DNA of 64,000 nucleotides from Streptomyces sp. NBC_01591 (GCF_035918155.1 NZ_CP109327.1:186001-250000); one strand, 5' to 3'; positions 8,184 to 18,355 are shown, numbered from the stretch's first letter. Numbers and translations: made by a program. Notes: generated by a model not told the origin, from the letters alone.

Positions 8184-9625
8184 ACGGTGAAGGTGCTGGG
8201 CGAGGGGGTCGATACGGCGAATTGTGATTCCGTCGCATTCTGCGATGCGCGGGGGTCGATGATCGATATCGTGCAAATGGTCGGTCGGGCTCTGAGAATG
8301 AAGCCGGGGGAAGGGAAAATTGCTTCTCTGATTGTTCCGGTATTCCTCGCTCCGGGTGAAATACCGGGCGAAATGCTGACCTCGGACGCCTACGGAACCC
8401 TCGCGAAGGTCCTCGGGGCGCTGCGGGCGCACGACACCGAAACGATCGAACACCTCGCGGATCCCCGTATCCGGGCGGGAGTTGGCACCCGGAGGGAGCC
8501 GAGGAAGGCGAAGCGGAGGCTGAGCGGGAAGAGCCGGAGGGTGAGCGGGGGCCGAGCGTGCCCGCGCGGGAGCTGCTGAAGTTCAGCACACCCAGGGATC
8601 CGGCACTGCTGGCCCAGTTCGTGAAGCTGCGGGTCATCGAACCCGAGAACACGTTTTGGCGGCGCGGTATCCAGGCGTGCGTACGGTACGTGAAGGAGAC
8701 CGGGGCAGCGCAGTTGCGGGTGCCGTACGACTACATCACCCCCGATACCTGGGTGCCGGCCGGGTTCCCGCTGGGGACCTGGCTCGCCGACCAGCGGAAA
8801 ACCCACAAGGCAGGGTGCCTGGATGCGGGGCGGGTGAAACAGCTCGACGGGCTGGGCATGGTGTGGTCCCACCAGGACGTCGCGTTCGAAGAAGGCCTCA
8901 CAGCCGCCCGCGCCTGGGCCACGGCGCACGGACACCTGCTGCCACCCACGACCGCGGCATGGGACGGATACCCGGTCGGGACCTGGGTCAAGAACCAGCG
9001 ATACGCCGCCCGGGCAGCAGATCAGAACGCGCAACGTCGGCAGGCCGGCCTCCCCGTCGAAAACAGTGCGGGTGCCTTGACCGAAGCGCGGCGAGCAGCG
9101 CTGGAAGAGATCGATCCGGGGTGGTGCCCGGTATGGGACACGGGATGGCAACGCTGTTTCCGGCTCATCCAGAACCTCCTCCAGAACGGCGGGGCCCTGC
9201 CGGTGGCAGTCGGCAAAGTGATCGTGCAAGGAGAAGACCTCGGAAGGTGGGTCACCGCGCAGCGGCTCGGGTGGGAACAGCTCCTTCCCGCACAGCAGTG
9301 GCTGCTGGAGAACGTCCTCGGGATCGAACCCGCCGAGGAAGCAGAACGGCCGGTGAAACGGACGCAGGACGATATGTGGGCCCTCAACCTGCGTGCGGCA
9401 CAGCAGTTCCATGGCCGTGAGGGGCATCTGAGGGTGCCTCGGAAGCACGTCGAATACCTGGAGGGCGTGGCGGAGGGCACGGCAGGCCCGTCGGGCCATC
9501 AGGCAGGCGCTGACGGGGTCGTGGTGGTCAAGCTCGGCACATGGCTCGACAACGTCCGCAAACGCGCCACGAAGCTCACCGAACAACGCCGCGCCGACCT
9601 CGACGCGCTTGGCATGCGCTGGTAA
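8184..9625 (+). pseudogene. DEAD-like helicase with Helicase-Associated repeats, copy A (truncated, frameshifted)
   Basis: 3' half of a large Streptomyces superfamily-2 helicase. It starts inside the C-terminal RecA domain (VKVLGEGVDT, motif VI-like MIDIVQMVGRALRMKPGEG, LIVPVFLAPGE, KVLGALRAHDTETIEHLADP). The frame changes between about 8475 and 8500, just before an acidic linker (EEGEAEAEREEPEGE), and resumes with ELLKFSTPRDPALLAQFVKL. At least four HA-type repeats follow (TAHGHLLPPTTAAWDGYPVG, PGWCPVWDTGWQRC, VQGEDLGRWVTAQRLGW, REGHLRVPRKHVEY) ending DALGMRW. The whole N-terminal ATP-binding domain is missing. The family is of uncertain function; relatives occur on actinomycete chromosome arms and linear plasmids. 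Confidence 0.82.
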
Positions 9626-9648
9626 AGCGGGCGGTAGTCGGGTGGAGG

Positions 9649-10239
9649 CTATGTGCCTGATCCGAGGCGGCTGAAGGCCCAGCGGAGGACTTCTTGGTCG
9701 ACGCGGGGGCGGCCGGTGCGGTTCAGGGCGGAGAGGGTGTGGGCGGTGAGGCGGGCCCAGTTGCGGAAGTTGCCGTGGGCGGCGCGGCTGTCGGCGTAGG
9801 TGATGTCTTTGGGGTCGGCGTCGGCCCAGATCGGGTGGTAGAGCGGGATGGTCTCGAGGACTTCGTCGGTGGTGAGGCGGGTGAAGCGCTGCCAGATGAA
9901 GATGCGGGAGGACAGCATCGGTTCTTTGCGGAGGGTGGCGTGGCAGCCTTCGCCGCCGACGAAGATGACGGCGAGCTGGGTGTAGGGGTCGTCCCAGAGG
10001 TAGCGGATGTACTCAAGTTGCTCGCTGGAGAGCCACTGTGCCTCGTCCAGGACGAGGGTACGCGGGTGGGCGGCGAGCGTTGCCTTGAGCGCTCGGCGGC
10101 CGACAGCGCGGCCCAGATCGGGGAGTCCATGTCCGTATTCAAGCCGCCCCGACTTTGCGCACCCGATCCGGGTCACCGTTGCCGCGAATGAATCCTGCTC
10201 ATGCCGGGCCTGGTGCCGGTAGAGTTCGAAGGTGATCAT
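9649..10239 (-). pseudogene. TniB/TnsC-like AAA ATPase, N-terminus missing
   Basis: AAA+ ATPase fragment of the transposition-helper kind. Present are Walker B (RTLVLDEAQWLSSEQLEYI), a sensor-like region (AVIFVGGEGCHATL, EPMLSSRIFIWQRF) and the C-terminal lid (LPLYHPIW-type LYHPIWADADPKDITYAD). The Walker A loop and preceding domain are absent although the family begins with them, so the ATG-like start at 10239 is probably artefactual. It lies tail-to-tail with the broken helicase and head-to-head with the S1 gene. No transposase partner remains here, but a TniA-like scrap lies at 62845. Confidence 0.65.
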
Positions 10240-10298
10240 TCCCCCTGTCCACCCGCGACCGGCCCTCAGGGCGACTACGAGCCATCCGGGCCGCTGAC

Positions 10299-11819
10299 AT
10301 GGCGCCCTTTGTGTACCGCATTACTCCGTACGACCCTGCTGACCTCGACGCGGCGGCCGGCAGAGACAGCACCTTCATCGCGTATGACTCGAGAGAACGC
10401 GTCGCTGCTGCCTGCATGGCGGCCGTGGCCGGGTTCGCGCTCGATGCCGCCGTCGAGCAGGTGACGATCGACAATCCCATGGCCGAGGGGTTCTTCTCCT
10501 TCTCCGTCCTCGCGGGAAGAGGGGGGCATGGGCTGAGCGGGCTCTTCCCCTATGACAGCGTCGGGTTCCACGACGGCGCGCGCGTCCCGCTCACCACCGG
10601 TCTCGGGTTGCTGCGGGCGATGGTGCTGCGCGAGGGCGCCTGGTGCCGGCTGCAGGCGGACAATGGATTCTTCGTCCATGTCGGCGACCGGGACGACATA
10701 TACGTCGGCGGCGGCCGGGACCAAGAGAACGCCGTGTCCCGCACCCGCATTCTTGGGCTGTTCGCCGACCGGGTCGCGAGCTCACCCTACGACCCGGCCC
10801 TCGACGAGACCGACGCCTCGCGGGCCGCCGACGAGGAGTTCTGGTCTGAGGTCGGCGCACTGGTCGCGGACCGCGGCGGGGTCCTGCTGGAGGAGCGTCC
10901 GTCCGGCAACGCCTACCGCTGGCACCGCCTGACGGCCGCTCACGAGGTCGAGGCTGTGCATGAGCGTCTGACCCCACGGGCGCGGCTGGCGGTATGGCCG
11001 GACCTCACCGACGACGTCGAGGCGATCCGCGCCGCCGTCGTGCGCGGGGAACGCCTTCACCTGCTCGTACGGCAGCATCCGGGCGGGGGGTTCCACAGGG
11101 CGTGTGTCGCCGAACCAGGCATGGGACGTGCAGACGGGCCGAATCCCCAGATCACGGCGGGCCCGGGCCACCGCGTTGCGTTGGTTCCGCTGGAACGAGC
11201 TGATCGCCATCCTCTTCTCGCGGCAGTGCTGCCCGACGGGGACGGTGTCCTTCGGGCACGCTGGCGCACCAATCGCAGCCGGGCCGAGGAGCGGCGGACG
11301 TTCCTTGGCTCGCTGCGAGTGGGCGAGGCTGTCACCGGCGTTGTCGCGACGGGTCTCAATGACATCGGGGTGTACGTGCACCTCGATGACGATCTGGGCC
11401 GTTTCCTCGGCTTTCTCCGTGTTCCCGAGATGTCCTGGACCCGTTTCGACTCGGCGGACGACATTGCCCCGATCGGTCGGGAAGTCCGCGCCGAGATCAT
11501 CAGCATCGACTTCGCGCAGGAGCAAGTGAGCCTGTCCATGAAGGCGCTGCAGCCCGATCCCTGGCAGCACTATGCCGACACCCACAAGGGCGGGGACACG
11601 GTCTCGGGGACGGTGACCAAGCTGGTGCCGTTCGGCGCGTTTGTCCAGGTGGAAGAGGGCGTCGAGGGCCTCGTCCACCTTACCGAGTTGGTCGATCACG
11701 ACGTCGAGTACCCGCAGGAGGTGCTCGCGGTCGGCGACCAGGTCCGTGTCGCCATCCTTGACGTGGACCGCCAGCGTCGCCGCATCAGCCTTTCGCTCAA
11801 ACGCGCCCAACCGGAATGA
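10299..11819 (+). CDS. Protein with two C-terminal S1 RNA-binding domains
   Basis: 506-aa protein. The C-terminus has two S1 (OB-fold) repeats: about 337-420 (VGEAVTGVVATGLNDIGVYV, FAQEQVSLSMKAL) and about 428-505 (GGDTVSGTVTKLVPFGAFVQ, EGVEGLVHLTEL, RRRISLSLKRA), the second a near-canonical ribosomal-S1-type repeat. The first ~300 residues form an unannotated region without signal peptide or membrane segments (VYRITPYDPADLDAAAGRD; DNGFFVHVGDRDDIYVGGG). This layout is seen in Streptomyces; the role is unknown but RNA binding is likely. Looks intact and monocistronic, followed by a candidate terminator. Confidence 0.85.
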   Translation: MAPFVYRITPYDPADLDAAAGRDSTFIAYDSRERVAAACMAAVAGFALDAAVEQVTIDNPMAEGFFSFSVLAGRGGHGLSGLFPYDSVGFHDGARVPLTTGLGLLRAMVLREGAWCRLQADNGFFVHVGDRDDIYVGGGRDQENAVSRTRILGLFADRVASSPYDPALDETDASRAADEEFWSEVGALVADRGGVLLEERPSGNAYRWHRLTAAHEVEAVHERLTPRARLAVWPDLTDDVEAIRAAVVRGERLHLLVRQHPGGGFHRACVAEPGMGRADGPNPQITAGPGHRVALVPLERADRHPLLAAVLPDGDGVLRARWRTNRSRAEERRTFLGSLRVGEAVTGVVATGLNDIGVYVHLDDDLGRFLGFLRVPEMSWTRFDSADDIAPIGREVRAEIISIDFAQEQVSLSMKALQPDPWQHYADTHKGGDTVSGTVTKLVPFGAFVQVEEGVEGLVHLTELVDHDVEYPQEVLAVGDQVRVAILDVDRQRRRISLSLKRAQPE

Positions 11820-11845
11820 GGGCAGCGGTGCTGCATGAGCCCTCA
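11817..11845 (+). terminator. Candidate terminator after the S1 gene
   Basis: TGAGGGC (11817-11823) pairs with GCCCTCA (11839-11845), and an internal GCAGC/GCTGC pair can form an alternative nested stem. The structure overlaps the S1 gene stop codon. There is no T tract, as is common in Streptomyces. Confidence 0.4.
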
Positions 11846-11849
11846 ACGA

Positions 11850-12400
11850 TCACGCCCAGGTGTGCTTCGCCTCCACTGCGCTGACCCGCAGCGCGCGGCC
11901 GGCCAGCGCCGCCTCTGCGGGGATGACCGTGACGAACCGGTCGCGACTGTGTATCCAGGACTCCACCGTCGCTCTGTCGCTGTCGGTGAGCGAGCCGAGG
12001 TCCGTTTCGCACTTGGTGATCAGCTCATCGACCTGGATGATCTCCTGGCGCAGGAGCTCCATGTTCGCCCGGGTCAAGGCTGTGGGGGTGAGCACGGTGC
12101 CGTAGGCAGTCTCCAGCAGCGCGAGCTGGAAGACCCGCGAGCGGTCGAAGTCGTTCCCGTGCTCGTCGACCAGAACGATGAGCGCAACCATCCACACGTT
12201 CAGCCAGTAGCCGACCGAGCTGGAGTCGTACGGCCGCTCCGAGCTGGTTGGCGCGAGAGAGCCGGGTGGTGGGGAACAGCACCATCCGCAGTGACAGCGG
12301 GCGGCCGTTGCCGTGCCCGCCGACAGCATCGGCCGCGAGCCGACGGCCGCGGAGCTGGACGCGGTCGAACGGGAGCCCTCCGATTCGGGCGGAACCGGCA
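11850..12400 (-). pseudogene. Degraded hypothetical gene
   Basis: Minus-strand coding character in two frames. The N-terminal part (LPFDRVQLRGRRLAADAVGG, SLRMVLFPTTRLSRANQLG) is in one frame; the C-terminal part from about 12240 is in another (YDSSSVGYWLNVWMVALIVL, LTRANMELLRQEIIQVDELI, ATVESWIHSRDRFVTVIPAE) to a stop at 11850. A single frameshift near 12240 plus a truncated start explain this. Its upstream side abuts a helicase scrap. I do not recognise the family. Confidence 0.45.
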
Positions 12401-12404
12401 GTAG

Positions 12405-12517
12405 CCTGCCGGTTCCGCGTGCAAATGGTCGGGCGTTCCCTGCGGACGCGTCCAGGGCGCGGGAAACTCGCCACCTTGATCGTGCCGGTATTCCTCGGGC
12501 CGGGCGAAAGCCAGGGC
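12405..12517 (+). pseudogene. Motif-VI scrap of an HA-family helicase
   Basis: About 37 codons reading VQMVGRSLRTRPGRGKLATL and IVPVFLGPGE match the helicase C-terminal core found in copies A and B (8184, 17025). The block from GATCGTGCCGG to GGGCGAAAG is identical at nucleotide level to that at about 17050. It is cut on the right by the ISAs1-like element. Confidence 0.7.
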
Positions 12518-13800
12518 TTCGGCGTAGTCGGCGGGCGCCCGTTTTGTGATCACGCGAGGCCGAGGAGTGCGAGGGGTCGGCGGGCGTCGCGTGCGTTGCG
12601 GCGGAGGCCGGCGGCGATGTTCTTGACGCCACTCAGCCGGAGAGCGCCGACGGCGAGGTTGCGCCATGTCGCCATCGCGCGGGGTGCGTTGCCGGTCCGA
12701 AGCTGGGAGGCGTCCTCGGCGAAGGCGGTGTCGCGGACGTGGTGCAGGGCCTCGATCTTCCAGTGGTCGCGGATCAGTCTCGCGAGTTGGACGGGGGTGG
12801 CCTGCTCGGCGGTCAGGCTGGTGACCGCGTAGACGGTCGTGATGGTGGTCTTGCCGGTCTTGCGGTCGGTGCGGCGGCGCTTGATCTGGACGGCCTGGCG
12901 GGCGCCGGGGAAGAGCAAGTTGTTCACGGTGGCTACCTTGATCCGGCGGATCTCCGCGCGGCCGTGGCCGGCGCCCCGGGTGCGGCCCTGGAACGGGATG
13001 TCCTTCCAGGGAAGGGACTTCAGCTGCTTGCGCAGCTTCTTCTGGTTGCCCTTGACGATCGCGATGTAATGGGCCCCGCGGCCCAGGAGGAGGTAGGCGG
13101 CGTGCTCGCGTTGCGTATGGAGCGCGTCGCTGGTGACCGCGGTTGCGGCCAGGTCGGCGACGGTGTCGAGCAGCGGCTGGAAGCGGGTGACCTCAGCGGT
13201 CTTCTCGCCGACGTCGAGCTGGGCCAGGACCAGCCGGGTGGTGTGCTCCACCGCGGCGAGCAGGTGGATCCTCCGCCCCTGGGCCTTCGCCGCGCCGCGC
13301 AGGGACTTGCCGTCCACGGACAGTCCGCTCAGCCCGGTGCTCTCGGGTCGGCGGTCGGTGAGCCATCCGCCCACCGCCCGGTCCAGGGCATCACCGTCGA
13401 TGCGGGCGAGCAGTCGGCGGACCGTCGCCTCCGAGGGCACCAGCCTCCGGGGCAGTACTGGATCGGGGCGCACGCCGAGTCGCTCCAGCACGTGCGGCGG
13501 CGCGTCCGCGATCCACTCGCCGACCGCCAGCAGCGAGGTCGCGCCGGTCAGCACCGCGCACGCGGTTAGCGTGAGCACGACGGCCAGGGCATGGCGCACG
13601 CCGCGCGGATCGCGTGGATCCGGCACCTGAGCCAGCCGCTCCAGCAGGCCGGGCACCTCCCCGGGCCCGACGTCGGACTGCTCGCGGAGCCTGTCAAGGG
13701 CAGGCGGAATCAGGGATGAAGCGTCGGCAGGCACGGTCTTCCAGGCAGGTCACGGGGCGTAGAACACTCCGTGATCACGGGAACCTTCCCTGTATCGTCC
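12518..13800 (-). mobile_element. ISAs1-family element (ends approximate)
   Basis: Region around a complete ISAs1-type transposase. The left boundary is inferred from the abrupt end of the helicase scrap and because 12518-12553 recurs in inverted orientation at 14632-14675. The palindrome GTGATCAC occurs at 12546-12553 and 13771-13778, flanking the transposase. Exact terminal repeats and target duplication could not be fixed by eye. Confidence 0.6.
12550..13734 (-). CDS. ISAs1-family transposase
   Basis: DDE transposase of 394 aa. The N-terminal family box ([20 protein letters not shown]) is followed by the DDE_Tnp core with VDGKSLRGA (first Asp), [16 protein letters not shown] (second Asp), IVKGNQKKL, and C-terminal [39 protein letters not shown] (Glu) and [10 protein letters not shown]. 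Length and motifs are those of complete family members, so it may be active. It separates a helicase scrap from an intact hypothetical gene. Confidence 0.93.
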   Translation of the reverse strand: MPADASSLIPPALDRLREQSDVGPGEVPGLLERLAQVPDPRDPRGVRHALAVVLTLTACAVLTGATSLLAVGEWIADAPPHVLERLGVRPDPVLPRRLVPSEATVRRLLARIDGDALDRAVGGWLTDRRPESTGLSGLSVDGKSLRGAAKAQGRRIHLLAAVEHTTRLVLAQLDVGEKTAEVTRFQPLLDTVADLAATAVTSDALHTQREHAAYLLLGRGAHYIAIVKGNQKKLRKQLKSLPWKDIPFQGRTRGAGHGRAEIRRIKVATVNNLLFPGARQAVQIKRRRTDRKTGKTTITTVYAVTSLTAEQATPVQLARLIRDHWKIEALHHVRDTAFAEDASQLRTGNAPRAMATWRNLAVGALRLSGVKNIAAGLRRNARDARRPLALLGLA

Positions 13801-13805
13801 CCCGG

Positions 13806-14525
13806 TCACATCAACGCCGCAGCCCCGCCTGCCACCCAGGTCTGCCAGACATGACGGGTGTTCGGCAGGTCAGGGCGGTCAAGGAGCCAGAGCACATACC
13901 CGGCATGGCACCGGGCCCACGAACTGTCCGAATCGACTGCACGATCGAGCCTGCCCCGTAGGTCAGCGCTGTCGACAGCCCGGGCAACCCGCACGTACTC
14001 GCGATCCTTGCAGCGATACGCCCGGTGGACGACGATCTCGACCAGGTCGGTGAGCTTCGCCTTGATCGCCTCCTCCTGGCGAGCACGGGCCACCTCTCGG
14101 ATCAGGCTCTCCTTCGTACCCCACGCCTTCGCATGCCGCGTCCACTCCCGCGGGTACCTCGCCTCCCACTCCAGGAAGAGCAACACATAGAGCAGCCCCG
14201 GCCACGTCGCCAGATCCCCGCCCACAGGACCGCCCCACACTCCATCAGGAAGTGAACGCCTCTGGGCTTGCTGATACCTCCGGCGCGCCTGCAGAAAAGC
14301 CGGCTCTCGGTACCGCTCGTCCGCTCCCAGCGTCAGCCGCCACATCTCGTGGTACCGGGCGCGCGCGTCCGTGACCTTCCTCTGGGCCTCCGCCAGATGG
14401 ACGAGCGCTGCACCTCTCGCAGCCGGATCCTCCGCTATAAGTCCGAACGCCCAACCCAGTCGCTCAGCCCATGCACAAGCGTCGTCCGTATCTGTACCTG
14501 CCTCTTCAGCCACGCACGGGATCAT
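13806..14525 (-). CDS. Hypothetical protein, helical, Trp-rich
   Basis: 239-aa protein from the ATG at 14525, without signal peptide. It has an N-terminal helical region (AEAQRKVTDARARYHEMWRL, REPAFLQARRRYQQAQRR), a central WPGLLYVLLFLEWEARYPRE and C-terminal IVVHRAYRCKDREYVRVARA. Codon use fits the host and there is no frame damage, so it is probably real. No family recognised. It stands alone between two ISAs1 ends (12518 and 14632), which may mean it was carried by or trapped between them. Confidence 0.65.
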   Translation of the reverse strand: MIPCVAEEAGTDTDDACAWAERLGWAFGLIAEDPAARGAALVHLAEAQRKVTDARARYHEMWRLTLGADERYREPAFLQARRRYQQAQRRSLPDGVWGGPVGGDLATWPGLLYVLLFLEWEARYPREWTRHAKAWGTKESLIREVARARQEEAIKAKLTDLVEIVVHRAYRCKDREYVRVARAVDSADLRGRLDRAVDSDSSWARCHAGYVLWLLDRPDLPNTRHVWQTWVAGGAAALM

Positions 14526-14631
14526 CTCCTAGCGTAGTCGGCTTGCTCCACCCGACGGTGCAGGGGAGACGCAAGCACTCCGAGGCGCAACGGACGTGAG
14601 CGGGAACCGTCCGCTCGCCCTCTTATCTCAA

Positions 14632-14680
14632 GTGATCACGAAACGGACGCCCGCCGACTACGCCGAAACCCTGTGTCGAA
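14632..14680 (+). mobile_element. Solo ISAs1-like end
   Basis: GTGATCACGAAACGG followed by ACGCCCGCCGACTACGCCG is an inverted, slightly diverged copy of the sequence just beyond the ISAs1 transposase stop at 12518-12553. No transposase accompanies it, so it is a residual end of the same IS type. Confidence 0.55.
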
Positions 14681-14689
14681 CCCGTCTTC

Positions 14690-15045
14690 ACGAATGCCAA
14701 GTTCACCTGAGAGCGCTGACCCCAGCCGGCGGGCAGCGAGGCCGCGGTCGAGGCCGGTTCCGATTTCGCTGCAGAACGGGACGAGGACATCGACGGCCTC
14801 GTGGTCAGGGCGGTAGGCGGGGGCGACTTCGAGCATCAGCCCGCTGATCGCGTATGTGCCGACGGCCAGGCCGTCGACGGCCTGGCACGGGGCCACGAGC
14901 GCGGGGGCCGCCGGCGGTTCGTCCGGTGGCGGGGGCGGCGGTGCGGATGTCGCGGACGGCTTGGCGGACCACCGCGTGCACAGTGGCCGGGTCAAGCCGC
15001 TGCGAGCGAGCCTGGGAAGGCAGTGAGCGGATCAAGGTCGGCGAC
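14690..15045 (-). pseudogene. Degraded hypothetical gene
   Basis: Two overlapping minus-strand frames carry plausible coding: ATVHAVVRQAVRDIRTAAP, then after a shift AVDGLAVGTYAISGLMLEVA and EAVDVLVPFCSEIGTGLDRG. The change occurs in a proline-coding G/C run near 14930. Family unknown. The following 15046-15500 shows no supportable gene. Confidence 0.35.
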
Positions 15046-15500
15046 ATCGCTGGAACAGGCGGAGACAGCAACCAGGGCGGGCTAGGACAAGCCGTAATCG
15101 AGCACAGCCGCGGTCGCCACGTCGCTGTCTCGCATGCGGGACACCTGCGGCCACGGCGGCCCGGATGGCGCCCAGGACGTGCGCGACGTCGAACAGCCGG
15201 GACGCCCGTAACCGGCTGACGCCGGGCCCACCCCTCTTGGAACTCCCGCCCCGCTGACCAGGTATTCCTCACTCAGTGACCAGCCAATCCCCACTGCTTG
15301 TCCAGCGCCAGCGCCCGGCCACCACTGCTCAACACCCCATAGGCCCGAACCGGCCCGGCCCACAGCACACAAGACCAGACATCAAACTGAGAACCACCTC
15401 GGACACAGAAGCGAGAACTCCCACCCACGACGCCCATCAACCGACCCCGCTCTCTTCTGGAATCAGCACGGATCCCCTCCTCGGTCTCGCCCAATAAACA

Positions 15501-15532
15501 CGAAAGTCCCCTCCGCTAGGAGGGGACTTTCG
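15501..15532. terminator. Strong bidirectional hairpin terminator
   Basis: CGAAAGTCCCCTCC (15501-15514), loop GCTA, GGAGGGGACTTTCG (15519-15532): a perfect 14-bp stem with A-rich and T-rich flanks on each strand. It lies about 210 bp downstream of the protease gene stop (transcribed leftward) and is the best intrinsic terminator in the window. Confidence 0.8.
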
Positions 15533-15744
15533 GCGCGCAACGACCGAGGAGGCTGCCCGGTCTGCGACGGCCGGTCGGACCGGGTGCATAGCTCGTACCT
15601 CCGCTTTCCCGTGGACATGCCGACGGCGGGCCAGGGCGTCGTGGTGTCGTTGCGGGTTCGGAGCGGAGGAGGGCGGGCAGGACGCGGCGAAGAGTGGCGG
15701 TCCGTAGCGAGGGGGCCGCCGCCCTTGGGTTGCGGCGGTTTCAC

Positions 15745-16710
15745 TCAGGCGGCGTGGCGGGTCTTGCGGCGGCGTACCACGACGGCGGTGCCGCCACCGG
15801 CGACGACAAGCGCGGCGGCCACACCGGCAATCGCCGCGGCGTTGTCGTTCGTACCGGTCTCGGCGAGGTCGGAGCCCTTGGCCGCAGTCGACGGAGCGCT
15901 GTTGGTCTTCATGGTCTTGTTGATCCAGCCCGCGTAGGCGGGCGCGCTGGTGTAGAGGCCGGGGCCCTGCGAGCACGGCACGTTCGGGGCGCCGGGCCCG
16001 GAGGTGACGCCGATCAGTTCCCAGCGGCCGTCCCGGCCCCTTTGGACCTGCGGTCCGCCGGAGTCCCCGAAGCACGCCATGGCCTTGGGCACGGTGGTGA
16101 TCGTGCACAGCCGGGTCCGGTCCGCCCAGCCGGGCGCGCACTCGGACTCGGCGCCCCTGCGGGTGTTCAGCTCCTGCAGCCGGTCCGGGAACTTGAACTC
16201 GGTGTCGACGGTGGTGCCGAAGCCCAGGAGCCGGGTCGGCGTGCCGGGCTTCCCTGCCTGCTTGGCGATCTTGACGGGTTGCTGGGCGACCGGGCGGTCC
16301 AGGCGTACCAGCGCGATGTCGTCCTTGTTGGCGACCTTGTTGTCGCCGTTCACATAGCCGGGGTGGACGAAGGTCCGGTCGATTTTCCGGACGGTGCCGC
16401 CGGACTTGCGGTGGTCGCTGCCGACCCGCACGATGCCGTCCAGCTTGATGCCCTCGACCTTCAGGCAGTGAGCCGCCGTCAGCACCCACTGCTGATCGAT
16501 CAGCGACGCCCCACAGTTCCCATCGATCAGACCCTGTTCCGGGGCCGACTCCGGGATGGTCGCCATGAACGGGTAGCTCTCGGTGGAGTCCGACCCGTTG
16601 ACGATGGCTGAGGCGCTGCCGGCCATGACAGAGACGCAGGCCGCGGCGGCGAGAGCGCCGACGGCAGCGGTGCGTACGGTACGGCGACGCGACAACTTGA
16701 AGTTGAACAC
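15745..16710 (-). CDS. Secreted S1-family serine protease with C-terminal LAETG sortase-like anchor
   Basis: 321-aa exported protease. The GTG at 16710 is preferred over 16746 because it gives a normal signal peptide ([13 protein letters not shown], hydrophobic 15-30, ASA cleavage) with AAGGGAAC upstream. Mature sequence starts IVNG at residue 36, as in active trypsin folds. Triad: His81 (LTAAHC), Asp131 (KDDIALVRL), Ser217 (FGDSGGP). The residue at the trypsin S1-pocket position is Met211 rather than Asp, so Arg/Lys specificity is doubtful. The tail has LAETG (282-286), a hydrophobic helix (291-312) and basic RRRKTRH, the layout of class E sortase substrates. Likely wall-anchored; the strong hairpin at 15501 lies downstream. 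Confidence 0.92.
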   Translation of the reverse strand: MFNFKLSRRRTVRTAAVGALAAAACVSVMAGSASAIVNGSDSTESYPFMATIPESAPEQGLIDGNCGASLIDQQWVLTAAHCLKVEGIKLDGIVRVGSDHRKSGGTVRKIDRTFVHPGYVNGDNKVANKDDIALVRLDRPVAQQPVKIAKQAGKPGTPTRLLGFGTTVDTEFKFPDRLQELNTRRGAESECAPGWADRTRLCTITTVPKAMACFGDSGGPQVQRGRDGRWELIGVTSGPGAPNVPCSQGPGLYTSAPAYAGWINKTMKTNSAPSTAAKGSDLAETGTNDNAAAIAGVAAALVVAGGGTAVVVRRRKTRHAA

Positions 16711-17024
16711 AGAAGGTTCCCTTTTGCTTGGTGGATCCGTATGCATTCAGCCTCGTTGTCCGAAACCTGCCGCACCATCCGGGCAACAGGTCGGTCGATG
16801 GTATGGCTAGCCCCCCCTCTCTGAACTGGGGAAACGCGGGGCCCGGCGCCCGCCTCGCGCGGGCGAGCGTCGCCGCGGAGCGCGGCATCCTGCATCCCGC
16901 CCCCGCCGATGCGGGAGAGATCGTGGCGCGGATCGCCCGCGCCCGGCGCCGGGCCCTGCGGCCCAGCGAGGAATACCGCACTCCCACGTCGGAGGAATGA
17001 GACGCCTTTCTCGCCCTCGAGAAG

Positions 17025-18355
17025 CGGGCGGGGGAAACTCTCCACTTTGATCGTGCCGGTATTCCTCGGGCCGGGCGAAAGTGGCGATGAAATGGTACGT
17101 CGCGGACGCCTACAAGACCCTCTCGAAGGTCCTCGGGGCTCTGCGGGCGCATGACACGGACACCATCGAGGCACTGGCCGATCCCCGCGTCCGCAGCGGC
17201 CGGGAGAACACCGACGACCAGGACCAGGAGCACGACGGCGTCGACGGGGACGTCCTGGAGGGCGGGAACGGGGGCGGGGCGGTGGCGCTGAGCAGGGCGG
17301 CGGCCGGGGTGCTGCGGTTCAGCGAGGAACGCGACCCCGCTGTCCTGGCGCAGTTCGTGCGGCTGCGGGTCATCGACCCGGAGGGCGCGTACTGGCGGCG
17401 TGGGATCGAGGCGGCCGGGCGTTGTTGGCTGCGGGAGACCGGGAACACCGTGCTGCGGGTGCCGTACACGGCCGTCACGCCGGAGGACTGGGGCGGCGTC
17501 GGCGGGTATCCGCTCGGGCAGTGGATCGCCGAGCAGCGCCGCGCCTACACGGCAGGGACGCTGGAGGCCGGGCGGGTCGCCGAGCTGGAGCAGCTCGGGA
17601 TGGTGTGGTCGGAGCAGGACGCGGCCTGGGCGGACGGAATCGCCGTCGCCAAGGAATACGCCGCCGCCCACGGCCACTTCCTCCCGCCGACCACCGCGAC
17701 GTGGGAGGGGCATCCGATCGGTGCGTGGGCGAAGAACGCCCGGGCAGCGGCGCGCAGGGCGCGGGAGAACGAGGAACTGCGCGCGGCGGGCCTCCCCGTC
17801 CCCTCGTCGGCCGGCGCGATGAACCAGGCGCGGCAGGAGGAGTTGGACGCGATCGATCCGGGATGGTGCCCGGTCTGGGACACCGGGTGGCAGCGCTGCT
17901 ACCGCCTCGTCCAGAACCATCTCCAGGCCGGCGGCACCCTCCCCACACTCGACGGCGACGTCGTCGTCTAGGGCGAAGACCTCGGACGCTGGGTCACGGC
18001 GCAGCGGTTCGGGTGGGAGCAGCTCCTGCCCGTACAGCAATGGATCCTGGAAAACACCCTCGGGCTCCAGGCAGCCAGGGAGGACGAGCGGCCGGTGAAG
18101 CAGACGCAGGATGCGAAGTGGGCGGTCAACCTCGCGGCGGCACGCCAGTTCCACGCCCATGAAGGACACCTGAGAGTCCCCCGCAAGCACGTCGAGCACA
18201 TGGAGACGGAGAACGGCCCGGCAGGCCGTCAAGACGGTGCTGACGGGCCCCTGGTGGTCAAGCTCGGGACGTGGCTGGACAACGTCCGCAAACGCGCCGC
18301 GAAGCTCCCCGAACAGCGCCCGACAGACCTCGATGCCCTCGGCATGCGCTGGTAG
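17025..18355 (+). pseudogene. HA-repeat helicase, copy B (truncated, frameshift, nonsense)
   Basis: Paralogue of copy A. It begins at the helicase core scrap GKLSTLIVPVFLGPGESGDE, shifts frame near 17095, then reads ADAYKTLSKVLGALRAHD, RFSEERDPAVLAQFVRLRVI and several HA repeats (AAAHGHFLPPTTATWEGHPI, PGWCPVWDTGWQRCYRL). An in-frame TAG at 17969-17971 stands where copy A has CAA (Gln) in VQGEDLGRW, consistent with a CAG-to-TAG mutation. Beyond it the frame remains open (GEDLGRWVTAQRFGWEQL ... DALGMRW). No ATP-binding domain. Three independent lesions make it non-functional. Confidence 0.85.

Noticed and set aside
9649..10239. Full-length ATPase starting at 10239
   Set aside because: The frame lacks the Walker A region and its first codons do not look like a natural start, so it is treated as a truncated gene.
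7069..18355. Claim of a Streptomyces telomere next to the helicase genes
   Set aside because: Helicase relatives occur near replicon ends, but the closely packed palindromes of actinomycete telomeres were not seen in this window.
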